From positions 1,984,001 to 2,048,000 of the forward strand of contig JAUJYN010000017.1 of assembly GCA_030737835.1 (NCBI GenBank): 64,000 bases of DNA, read 5' to 3'. Below, piece by piece: positions 34,509 to 45,372 of this stretch. Below the pieces are notes generated by a model that was not told where the DNA came from, made no database searches, and was given only the letters and a program-made list of their open reading frames with translations. The position numbers and the translations under genes are program-made. Source of the DNA: Acorus gramineus (Eukaryota; Streptophyta; Magnoliopsida; Acorales; Acoraceae). How positions within the stretch are numbered: the stretch's first letter is position 1; every line of letters begins with the position of its first letter.

Positions 34509-35980
34509 AGCATGGACATACTACTTATCTACACAAGTAGTATAGCTAGGGAGACCCATCGATGCGCGATGCGCGACTAAGCGCGTCGAGCGCATCCCGA
34601 GGGGGGGGATTGGATCGAACCACTCACCATTACCCAGGACCTCGCGCATCCCATCCGACGAGATCTGCAAGGTAAGGGCATCAAATTTGGTGAGTAACAT
34701 CGCAATTTAACACTTAGAAATCACTAGAATTACTAAAGACTTAGACATGCACGCATACGGCCTCGCACGCATGCGAGCACGCGCGTACGGACGCATGCCT
34801 GAGTTCCCCAGCACCTACCTGAGACCCTGGGCAGCCCCACGCATGCCCCAGCACGCGCACACACGCGCACACACGCGCGCACGCACACTGGCACCCAGCC
34901 GCGTGCCCAGACACACGCCCAGGCGCACTGCCCCGCGCGCTCACGCTCGCGCGCGCCCGCACACACTCGCGCGCACCCCGCTCGCTGCAAGCGTCCGCGC
35001 ACCCGCCTGCGCCTGCTAGTGCCCCTCTACGCGCGCGCCTGCACACGCACGCGCGCAGACAGACCCTTGCGCTTGCCCAGCACTCCCCAACCCTCTTTTA
35101 ACCCCTCCCCCACACTTCTCACTCACCCTAAACCAATTACCTAACATGCATGACTTCCCTACAACCCCCTAAGCCATGAAAAACCAAGAAAAGAAGGGGA
35201 AGAGCTCACCTTGGGAGGGGGAATGAAAGGGGGAGATTCGGGGGCCCTCGATGCACCCGCGACCACCTCAACCACCACCACCACTACCACCACCTCCACA
35301 GCCCTCCTCAGCCTCCTTTGGCTGCAAAACAGGGGGGGAAGGACATGAAAAGGGAGCTAGAGAGAGGATGATCAACAACAACAACAACACCCACACAACC
35401 TTGCTCTTCCTCCTTCACCTTCTCCTTCTCTTCTCTTTGAGACATTAACACAAACACATGGGGGGATTGAAAGAGAGGAAGAGAGACCCCCAAAAAAAAT
35501 CCACGTGGGGAGTGGGAGAGAGAGAGAGAGAGAGATATATTTTCCACTTGGGGGGGGTGAGAACAAGATTGGGTGAGGGGGGTAAACCTAAGCCTATTCT
35601 CACCCTCTAACAACCAAATAACCAAGTGGTTGCTTCACCACTAAGCAAAAAGGGGGTAAGGTTACCCAAGGTCACCCCATTCACCAAAATATCTCTCACT
35701 ATTTGACTAATCAAACCAGGAACTCTCGGAAACCCGGATACGATTTGGAACTGCATATTTTTCCAAACGTTACCGGAATTCGATGAAATTTTTATGGGTA
35801 GTACTAAACGGTACCAGGACCCATAATATGCAGTCAGATTTCCAATCAGAGTACTCTCATCCCGCAGGTGACTAAAAGCTAACATTTTAACGGCTCCGAT
35901 CAAAAAATTAAAAAGCCCTTGAATGACCCAGAAGTGACCAAGGCTTAACCGAAATGGCTCCGCATGACACAGGCATAACA
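34509..35980 (-). mobile_element. 5' LTR of B1, second part
   Basis: It resumes B1's reverse LTR after B2. It includes a CG-rich tract (34741-35070), a possible donor splice site (reverse of AAG/GTGAGC near 35205), CCA- and AAC-triplet runs and a GA run (35514-35534). It ends GACACAGGCATAACA at 35980. The next base is Harbinger ORF1 coding sequence. Confidence 0.87.
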
Positions 35981-35981
35981 A

Positions 35982-36407
35982 TATCAGTTCACTGAGCACC
36001 AGCCATACATGACCCCTACTCCCAGTTCAATCCCCCCCACATCCAATGTCCTTGATGAGGCCACTAGCCCCCGTCGATAGAGCCCTCTACCCCCGCTGCC
36101 TGTTGCTCCTAAGAGACAGAGAACTGCAGTAGGACAGAAATTGGGTGGACCCATAGATCGCATGTGTGATATATTGGAAATGAGAACCAATCTAGCATAT
36201 GGAAACAATGACACAATCCGCAAATTTGCCAATGCAAGGGCATTGGTGGATCATATTCTAGAGATATCTGTGGGTAGTCCAATTTACTTCTATGCACTGG
36301 ACATGTTACGTGACCTTGGTAACCGTGAGGTTTTTTGTTCCTTCCCTACAGATGCAAGGAGGGCCGCGTGGATGATGTACCAATTTCAGAAGCTCCATCG
36401 GTTTTAG
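35982..36407 (+). pseudogene. Myb/SANT-like PIF/Harbinger ORF1, C-terminal exon
   Basis: The frame is open from the B1 boundary to TAG 36405-36407, with one internal stop at 36076-36078. The C-terminal part (YFYALDMLRDL, REVF, ARRAAWM) resembles the C-terminus of plant Myb/SANT-like proteins encoded by PIF/Harbinger ORF1, which act with the transposase in DNA binding. A basic, proline-rich linker (PVAPKRQRT) precedes it. The N-terminal Myb domain is not in the window because B1 cut the gene here. The family assignment is by pattern and by the transposase next door. Confidence 0.6.
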
Positions 36408-36908
36408 ATTCACCATGGGTGGTGTGAGAGTTTTAGTTACTAATTAGTGTTGTTTGTTTTGACCCATTTTGAAACAGCATTTCCTCCTATTGGTCCTACT
36501 ATATGATAGTCTAATCATCTGACATGTCACATTTTGCATATACAGTGACATTTGGCTAACTGTAATTTTGATTTCTAATTTACTATACGAACTTATTGCA
36601 TGGCAATGTAATATTTATGATTAGTACTGAAGTACATGTAGGGGACAGTTATTGGAAGTTCATTGGTTATCTTATGTCTTTCACTAACCTGATTTTAGTG
36701 TGATATTCTTACAATTTTTACTATCAGTTGATCAGTTCTTGCAAGATAGCCTCTAGCATCTGAAAGAGGTGGATGACCAAATTTGCTGACAATGGCTTCC
36801 AGAAATGCTGTTCAGAGGTATTATTCCCAACAAATGAGCTCATAGATATTAAAAGGTCATAGAATTCTAGGGAACAGTGCCTTTTGGTTTATTAATGTCT
36901 TTGGCAGT
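36408..36908. other. AT-rich spacer between ORF1 and foldback element
   Basis: I see no open frame or repeat of note. It is probably 3' flank of ORF1 or spacer of the Harbinger element. Confidence 0.5.
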
Positions 36909-36915
36909 TCAAGCA

Positions 36916-37813
36916 AGGGCGCGTCTATCCCCACCAAGCGTTTTTCTTACCCCACCAATAAAAAAAACAAAATGGTGTTCGGCTGTTCCCACCAATCCAG
37001 GTCGACCGAACTTGGTCGCCATTCCAGGTTTTTGACGACCGAACTTAATCGTCATTTCAGGTTTTGGGCCACCGGACTTGGTCGCAATTTCAGGCTTTGG
37101 GCGACTATAATTGGTTGAACAGGGTTCAAAACTATATCTACCTATTTTTGTAAACAAATAACTTTTTGGGTTTATCCATCATAGTTTACATTTATTCTTT
37201 TATCCAAACAACAGCTAAGGGGCCGAAAAGAATGTAAGTAGGTATACTTTCAATTAATTCAAATTTTTATAAAAAAATATCTTACTAGACAAATATATAT
37301 CATTTTTAAGTTTCGTTTGAATTCGTAGTTAAAAGGATTCTTCATTTGAAAACAAAAAAAACCTATCAGTTGATCCAAACACATTATATATTTGGCTTTT
37401 GAAAATTAGTCCGTCACTTATGTAAAAAAAATTGTTCTTATATTCTACATTTAAGAATAATAATTGACTCTTCTTACATTACAACTCAGACTTGGAGTGG
37501 TATGAAGGATTCAAGGAAGATATACGTCATGGGATTATGTTTCCAAGAAATTTTTTTATTACAAATCCTGTTCGACCAAGTTCGGTCGCCCGAAACATGA
37601 AATGGCGACCAAGTCCGATCGCCCAAAATCTGAAATGGCGACCAAGTCCGGTCGTCCAAAACCTGAAGTGGCGACCAAGTCCAGTCGTCCAAAACCTGAA
37701 GTGGCGACCAAATCTGGTCGACCTGGCCGGATCGGTGAGAAAAGATAAAACACCGATTTTTTTTTCTCGATTGGTGGGGTAAGAAAAATGCATAGTGGGG
37801 ATAGCCGTGCCCT
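36916..37813. mobile_element. Foldback/MITE-like DNA transposon, 898 bp
   Basis: The ends are inverted copies: AGGGCGCGTCTATCCCCACC at the left and its imperfect complement ending GATAGCCGTGCCCT at the right, followed inward by inverted TTTTTCTTACCCCACCAAT. The 7-bp direct repeat TCAAGCA flanks it (36909-36915 and 37814-37820). Inside each arm a unit of about 33 bp containing GCGACCAAGTCCGGTCG is tandemly repeated, in opposite orientation in the two arms (about 36997-37110 and 37571-37730). There is no coding capacity. The superfamily is uncertain; a 7-9-bp duplication would fit hAT or Mutator-like mobilisation. Confidence 0.8.
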
Positions 37814-37820
37814 TCAAGCA

Positions 37821-38448
37821 ATTCATAAATCTGAGATGATTTGTCTTTTTTTTCCAAGTTAGAATTTCTCCATTGATTCATTTTTAAAATCCCTAATTAT
37901 GATTGATTTGTTATAAATGTTGATGTTCATATCTTCAATATGACCTGCTTGTGTTTTTTTTTCAATATTTTTTGCATCCTTGTGGTATTTGACTGAACTT
38001 GAATGTAGTTGTTTTCATTTTATTTTGTTTTTAATAGCTATTGTCATAAACCTCATGCATATAGAGTGACTTGAATGATCTAAAGGTGTTTCATTTACAT
38101 CACCTATCATATCAATCATACTATTCACCAATGTTTACAATTTCCCACTTCAGACTTTAATAATCTATGTACCTACTATCCTGTTTGCCTAGGTTAATTT
38201 TTCTCTGTGTTCATGAATAAAAAATGGCTTGCTTTTTAGTATCAAATTACATGCAAAGGTTGGCCAGGTTGAGAGGAGGATCTAGCACTACCTCGATTTA
38301 TGTATAGCATTTATCATGCAATCAATTTGTGCCCCTATCAAAAAGATTGAATTTAATGAGGGTCACTCCTATGTATTGTTTGCTGCATCATATAACCCAT
38401 GAATGATTGCTTTGTTTTATGCTGAATTTTACATGTCATTTCTCTAGG
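37821..38448. other. Spacer upstream of transposase
   Basis: This is AT-rich DNA without a recognised gene. TTTCTCTAG directly before 38448 resembles a 3' splice site, so an upstream non-coding exon of the transposase may lie here. Confidence 0.4.
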
Positions 38449-38966
38449 ATGGATACTGAAGATGCTGAACTTGAAATCAATTTAATCATTATGGTCCTAC
38501 TTGAGAGACTAATTGCATATGAGGCCTCATACCTAAACAAACAACCAGTGCATGACCAAACATACACGGGCAATCAGAAGGTCTTTGATATGCTACATGG
38601 TCACTGGCGTGTTTGCTTTGACACATGCCGTGTCATGCCTGAGGTCTTCATGAAACTATGCAAGCTATTGAGGGACAAGGGATTGGCTAAAAGTTCACGC
38701 ACTGTATCTGTGGAGGAACAGATGAGGATATTTTTGCAAACTATAGGACACAATGATAGAAATCGGTCCATGCAAGACACCCTTAGACATTCTGGAGAAA
38801 CGATCAGTCGTTACTTCAATCAAATCATGAATGCCATTTGTGCGATAGCTCCTGAGGTCATATGTAACAGAGAACCACTCACCTCTGTCCCTAACCACCT
38901 CCTACATTACGGGGGTGGTAAATACTACCCTTTCTTCAAGAACTGCATAAGAGCATTAGATGGGAC

Positions 38967-41900
38967 TGTCACGCCCCAGGCAACCCCGAGACGTGGCAAA
39001 GAAAAAATAGCAGCTATCAATACCTGAGGTCAATAAAGACTCCAACAACAATACACAAGGCGGCAAAGCAAGATAATGATAACTGACTGAAAAGCGGAAG
39101 CATAATATATAAACAATGTCTGTAAATCAAAAACATTATTACATACTCGAATACACAATCACTGTCCTGTGAGAGCCAAGTCTAGACCAAAGAAAATACA
39201 ACCTATGCCACATGCACGATTTACAAAGCATAAAATGACTCTAGGAATGCTGACAACCTCGCACTCGCCACCCGCCGGCAGAACGCTCCACGCCCATAAG
39301 ACCACGCCACAGGAAAGCTCCAGCTCCACGCCCAACACTGCCCCTGAAAAGAAACAGTATGCGAGGGGTGAGCTACAAGCTCAGTGAGTGGCTGGAAACC
39401 AATCACCATACTACAGTTCAATACATAATCAATTTCCTTTCAAGGAAAACATGGGTGGAAACCCATGGATAACTGGGTCACGCGGCGGCGCGACCAACCT
39501 CACCCCCACCCTCACTCCCGGAGGGAGTCTTTTGGGACTTTTGGGGAGAGACCATACCGTCGGTCGAAGAGACCCGGATTTACTGGTCTACACAACACAA
39601 CTGGATCATCTACATCTAGATAATTGCTCAAACGATGCCTTTAAACATCGACACGGGACCGGACCCAACAACTATGAGAACGGTCGAACAACGAATGGGT
39701 CACGCGGCGATATTCTTCACCTCATCCTTACCCTCACTCCTGAAGGGAGACTCTTGGGACTTTTGGAAGAGATTTAGACTGCTCTACATCCCTGGTCCAT
39801 CCGGTAGCCTCTCCTACACTCTGTAGCCTGTACCTGGTATACTCCCACGATCAGCACTGTCCGACGCATCGGAGGTACCTACAGATGGGAGCCCTCTGTC
39901 AGGACAGCTTTCCAATGCCGGGGAGTCTCTACTTGGATCCAACCAAAGGGGAGAACGATTCCCACGCCCGTAACATCATTCCTTAACCCTGTCCCGGGTA
40001 CTATCTACAACCCGATCTCCTCAACTCACCGCCCTACACCCTTGGTCCGCCAGTAGCCCTTTCCCCAGGTAGCCTCTACCTGGTATACTCCCACGATCAG
40101 TACTCTTCCGAATGCGTCGGTGGTACCTACGGATGGGAGCCCTCTGTCAGGACAGCTAAACCCGAGAAGTTCCTACATCGGATCCAACGAAGGGGAGAAC
40201 GATCCCATGTTCGCAAAGAGAACCCAATGGAAAACAACTACTCTCGATACTCACTTATCGAGATATCAAAACACAGGCATAACAATACTCAACACACTCA
40301 TATTAACCTTAAAGTAGTCATAGTCCCGATACGGGAGTAACTACACAATTTAGTGGTCGTAACATCGCCGACCCACCCCACGCTCACCCTTTAGGGGTGT
40401 CATGGGTCTTTTGGGACAGACTAGACCGCTCTCCACCCCTGGTCCACCCGGTAGCCTCTCCCACACTCCGTAGCCTCTACCTGGTATACTCCCACTATCA
40501 GTACTGTTCGACGCATCGGAGGTACCTACAGACGGGAGCCCTCTGTCAGATCAGCTTTCCAACGCCGGGGAGTCCCTACTCGGATCCAACCAAAAGGAGA
40601 AAACAGCCCACTCACGCGTATACAATCCTCTTGGATCCGTCGACAACGCTTTCTAACACTACTAATGTCATGAATTCTCAAGAATTCCTCCACGGCGCAT
40701 TAACTAAGATGCGGGGAAACATATATTATAACAACGAGGTTATAATATTCTCTAAGGCATGCTTATAACAAAATACTATCATTTTGATTTATTTAAATAA
40801 ACTAAATGGGAAACATGCGTAGGTCGGGGCTTTCCAATCAAGGGACATGGTGTCTAGGCATGTATGGGCCTCTATACATGATATATGGATGCATATCCCT
40901 AGCATACAAGGTCTAATGTGGCATGGTTACATCATATTAATCATGCATGCATAGTTTCTACATATTATAGCTAGGGGGCCCCATCGATGCGCGACGCGCG
41001 TCTATGCGGGTCGAGCGCATCCCTAGAGAGGGGGGGGGGGATTGGAATCGAACCACTCACCATACGACCTGGGACCTCGCGCATCCCATCCGACGAGATC
41101 TGCAAGGTAGGGGCATCCAACTTGGTGAGTAACAACACAATTTACACATAGAAATCATTAGAAATACCAAATACTCGGACAAGCATGCATACGGACTCGC
41201 ACGCATGCGAGCACGCACGTACGCACGCGAGTCCGAGTGCCCCGACACCTACCCGAACCCTCGGGCAGCCACACGCATGGCCCCCTGCACGCGCACGCAC
41301 GCATACGCATGCACGCACGCACCCCAGCATCCTCGGCACACTGCCGCACGCGCGCGCCCGTGCGCACTACGCGTCCAGCCCAGCGCGTACCCGCGCGCAC
41401 TGTGCCCCCCGCAGCACCCTGCGCGCACGCCCCAACACGCGCACGCACGCGCACTGGTCCCCAGCCCCGCGCCCAGGTGCATGCCCAGGTGCACTACCCC
41501 GCGCGCTACACGCTCTCGCGCTCCCGCACGCAGTCGCGCGCACTCCAGCGCGCACCCCCGCTCGCGCCAGCACTCGCGCGCACCTGCGCGCCCACTCCGC
41601 ACGCACCCGCGCACTCGCGCGCGTCTACGGGCCTGCCTGCGCCCGCCTGCGCGCGCACGCGCACAGACAACCCCCAATGCGCGCCCAGCCAACCCTAACC
41701 CCATTTTAACCCTCTCCAACCCCTCACACGCACTCTAACCCCTATGCATGACATGCATGACTTCCCCAACCATCCCAACAGCCCTTAGAAATCAAAAAGA
41801 AGGGGAAGAGGACTTACCAAAAGAGGGAGACGAAAAGGGGGATGTGCGGGGCTCTCGACGCGCCCACGGTCACCTCAACCACCACCACCACCACCACCTC

Positions 41901-42638
41901 TTCAGCCTCTCCTCAGCCTCCTCCTTGACTGAAAATCAGGGGGAAGGATCATGAGAGGGAGCTTGACAGAAGAGAAGATCAACAACAACAACACATGAAC
42001 AACCCTTCTCTTCTTCCTTCACCATCTCCTTCTCTTTGGGGAAATAAAACAAACACCTAGGGGGGCTTTGAAAAGAGCGAAGAGAGAACCAAGAAGTGGA
42101 CGTGGAAGTGAGAGGGAGAGAGAGAGAGAGAGAGAGAGGAAGATATTTGTTGCACACAAATATCTAAAGAGGGATGGAAATGACCATTTCATCCCTGACT
42201 TAGAAATTCTGCGCATGCTTCACTAGAACAGCCATAACTTCCTCGATATAGCTCCGAATTGCACAATTCTAAATCCGTTGGAAAGCCAAGAAGATTATCT
42301 ACAACTTTCATGTTCATGCCAAGATCAAATAATCCCTCCAGCTATTCCGAAATTAGAGCTAAACATAGAGCAGGGCTGCTGCCAGAATTTTCCTCCCCGG
42401 GGTATACTTGGTAAAATACCCATAACTTTTACTACATGAATCCAGTTGATCTAATTCCACTTTTGTACGAAAGCTAACTCAAAACTGGACATCTCATAAT
42501 AAAATCATAATTAAACCTCTTCATCTTGGATTTTAACAAAATCAAATCCAAATACCAAAATGGAAATACATAACTTCTAGGAAAAAAATTATGTCCAAAA
42601 TTTTCAATCAGAGTGCTCCAAATGACACAGGCACAACA
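38967..42638 (-). mobile_element. 3' LTR of C (3672 bp)
   Basis: It starts TGTCACGCCCC. It includes an exon-like open frame (39221-39370, -), tandem CTC-rich blocks with TCGGATCCAAC repeats (39930-40640), a 39-nt mini-exon-like block near 41070-41105, a hairpin with arms at 41174-41180 and 41231-41237, a CG-rich tract (41180-41680), a (CCA)n run near 41880 and a (GA)n run (42113-42138). U3 ends at 42638. Confidence 0.88.
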
Positions 42639-45372
42639 TTCTTCCCCCCTTAGGAAATTTAGTCCTCGAAATTTAAGGAAACCCAAAGGGAAGTCCAAAT
42701 ATAGCAAGTATCACGCATAGACCTTTTGCTCCCAAGCGGTCTTTGCACCGGACTGGCGCTACCAACACACTATAATCAAAGGAACGGTCTTAGTGTGGAG
42801 CCTCTTCTCATGCTGGTGTCTGACCTCGATCCACTGCTCCATGAACGACAAATCCAGCTCGAGAATGAGACAGTCGAACTGAATGACTGAGCAGGATCTT
42901 GGACATAACGCCTTGGCCATGAGACAAGGACGACGTCGTGGGCATGAGCCAGCTGTGGGGAAAAGGCTACATGATAAGCCACCTCCCCCAATCCACTCAA
43001 TGACGAGAAATGGTCCCATTAAAGAGCAAACTCAGCTTGCCCCGAACGTCGAAACAGAGGGTGCCCTTAAACCAGGACACCTTCTTGAAAATATGATCGC
43101 CAAACCCAAAGGTAAGCCCCTGGTGACGATGACTTGGGTAGCCCTTCTATCGGTTCTGGGAGGTGCAGATGTACACACGAACCAACCTGGCCACCACAAA
43201 GTCAAACAACTAATTTATGGCCCTTCCAACTGGCGCTCCTCAACCGTCCCAACACAAGGGAGGTATAAAACTGCGCCTGTAGAGTGCCTTTCACAGATCC
43301 ATCTGGGTGCTTGAATGGCAGTCGTCTTGCAGGCATACCCCAACAAATGGGTGGTGCCTCACCCAACTGCCCTCATCATTGAGCACGCAGGCACTTAGCA
43401 TGTCCTCCAAGGTCTGAATCGTCCTCTTTGTCTAGCTGTCCATCGGCGATGAAACGCTATACTTAAATGGAGGCTCGCGCCAAAGGCTGCGCCACAACCT
43501 CAAAGTAACCCTCGCGTCTCAACCGAAAATAGCGCCGACTGGAGTGCCATGAAGACGAACAATCGCGAAGGTGAAACCCACGTCAAGGCGTCCAGAGACT
43601 CAATCAGTCGGGTTAGGGAGGGAAACGCGGACTTAGTCAGTCGGTCAATGATCACCTAGACGGCGTCGTGACCCAAACGTGACATTAACGAGTCTGCAAC
43701 AATCCCTGATAACCCACTCCCACGTCCACTGAGGAATCTCGATGGACTGACGCTTTCCACTCAATGATGATTCTCAAACTTTGCCTGAGGGCATGCCAAC
43801 CTGGGGAAACAAGGTCACCCATATCACCTTTTCATCGCACTACTAGCAATCTCTATGAAGACTACCCCAAAGTAGTCCACGGAAGCCCAATAAACTTTTG
43901 AGATCCACGAAGGCATCCGGCGCATTCGTCAACCCCGACGGCAGTACTTAAAACTCGTAGTGCCTGAACGGTCACGAAAGGCCATCTACGGGATGTCCAA
44001 CTCTCGGATCTCTAACTTGTGGTACCCTTGTGCGAAGATCGATCTAATAAAAGATACTCACTCCCACAGCTGGTCAAATAGATCATCAATTTGTGGCAAA
44101 GGTAATTGATCTTCAACCTCCACGGGGAGATCAAAACAACACCTCGAACAATTTAGTCCAGATTCTACTCCTCGAGCATGGCTGGCGCTCATGATAACAC
44201 TTACACGCTTGGTAAGCCGCTCAACTGCACTTAATCCACAAGACACGCAATAAGGGGTCGTCGGACCTCGACAATGCCTATGCGACGTCATCTATCTAAT
44301 AGGGCGGTTGAGTCCCATCACGAACGCTAGCATCGCGTCTCCTTATTTGCGACCAATGTGGGGCAAAACACGACAGTATCCACAACTGTGCTTCACATGC
44401 CGCCAAAGATAGGTCGCTCATCTATAACCATTGGAACTCCAGCATCCTGCACTCCATGGGCAGATTCATCACGGGGAGTCCACACTCTCGACATCATTTA
44501 GCAGCACTCTCCTGGTGTGGCCTCTACCTGGTAGCCTCCCAAGCCCGCTATCTCTACCATATGGGCGCACCAACAAGCATAGCATCTGGGAGCACCTCAC
44601 AGGGCTCTAGCCTCAACCGGGCAGCTACAACGCACAATGATATATCGAAGCGACTCCAGATGCCACTATGGAACCCAGTCCACAAGCAATCGCCCACCAA
44701 GCTGCAATAGGATGTACCCAATCTCGATCGTACGCATCACCACTCGCTACAGCACCTTCCAAGTGAGAGGGAAAAATCCACCATCAATTTGATGCTTCAA
44801 AGGTATTCCTTAACTGGGAAAAGAAACCTTGGGAGGGCACCATGAGGTCCCGATATAGGATATCCCGACAACCAAACAAGGAACATGGAGTACCCTAGCC
44901 CGGGTCTCAACGCTGACCCTGCAAGGCCCCTTAATCCTGAGTAGGAAGACTAGAAGAAGACATCACCCCTTAATGAGCAATACCCCATATCCTCAACACT
45001 TGAAACTGGCGCCGCACGCGAACTCCATGGTTACCAGCGATACCGATACACGGGAAAGAGCTCCATTATCGAGACGCAATCCATACCTCAGAAATTGTAA
45101 CCAATTCATCACTATCATACTACTGGGCTGGAATCTCCTACCCAAACCTTAATCCCGCACAAGAGATCTAACAACTGACCCTAACCAGTCGACCCAGTCG
45201 ACAACTTAAGGGTGGGTCCAGGGGGTCACGTCCACGTCAACGGATGCGAGGAGGCATGTCAGCAACCTAAGATAACTTCTAAAACAAGAGTACTCAGATG
45301 ACAATCCTATGACTCATCATCTATACGACTAGACTTAGGCTCTGACAGGACCAGGCTCTGATACCAACTTTT
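42639..45372 (-). pseudogene. Shortened, decayed gag-pol remnant of C
   Basis: It has the same layout as B1 and B2. Integrase C-terminal relics are at 42759-43019, integrase-core relics at about 43300-43700, an RT relic at about 43890-44110, an LTR-like 120-bp segment at about 44820-44935 and a gag-start relic near 45255. A primer site lies at the right end. There is no RNase H and no usable frame. Confidence 0.85.
45355..45366 (-). promoter_or_regulatory. Primer-binding site of C (tRNA-iMet)
   Basis: On the - strand it reads TGGTATCAGAGC, a few bases inside the 5' LTR that begins at 45373. Confidence 0.87.

Larger units (their letters stand above)
11430..35980 (-). mobile_element. B1: non-autonomous Ty3-type element, heavily nested
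   Basis: B1 lies on the - strand. Parts seen are the 3' LTR remainder (11430-12453), internal region (12454-15190), primer site, and 5' LTR (15191-17294 plus 34509-35980, 3576 bp when joined). B2 splits the 5' LTR with duplicated GTTTA. A1 splits the 3' LTR. The outer end GGCATAACA at 35980 abuts the coding sequence of the Harbinger ORF1, so B1 inserted there. Its other end lies outside the window or was lost. Confidence 0.88.

Noticed and set aside
36916..37813. Repeated frames with RPDLVA-like motifs as a protein-coding repeat gene
   Set aside because: They come from the 33-bp units in the foldback arms, read in several frames on both strands.
40268..40286. CACAGGCATAACA in C's 3' LTR as an LTR end
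   Set aside because: The same sequence sits at the matching place inside the other C LTR (46675), and the LTR continues to 42638.
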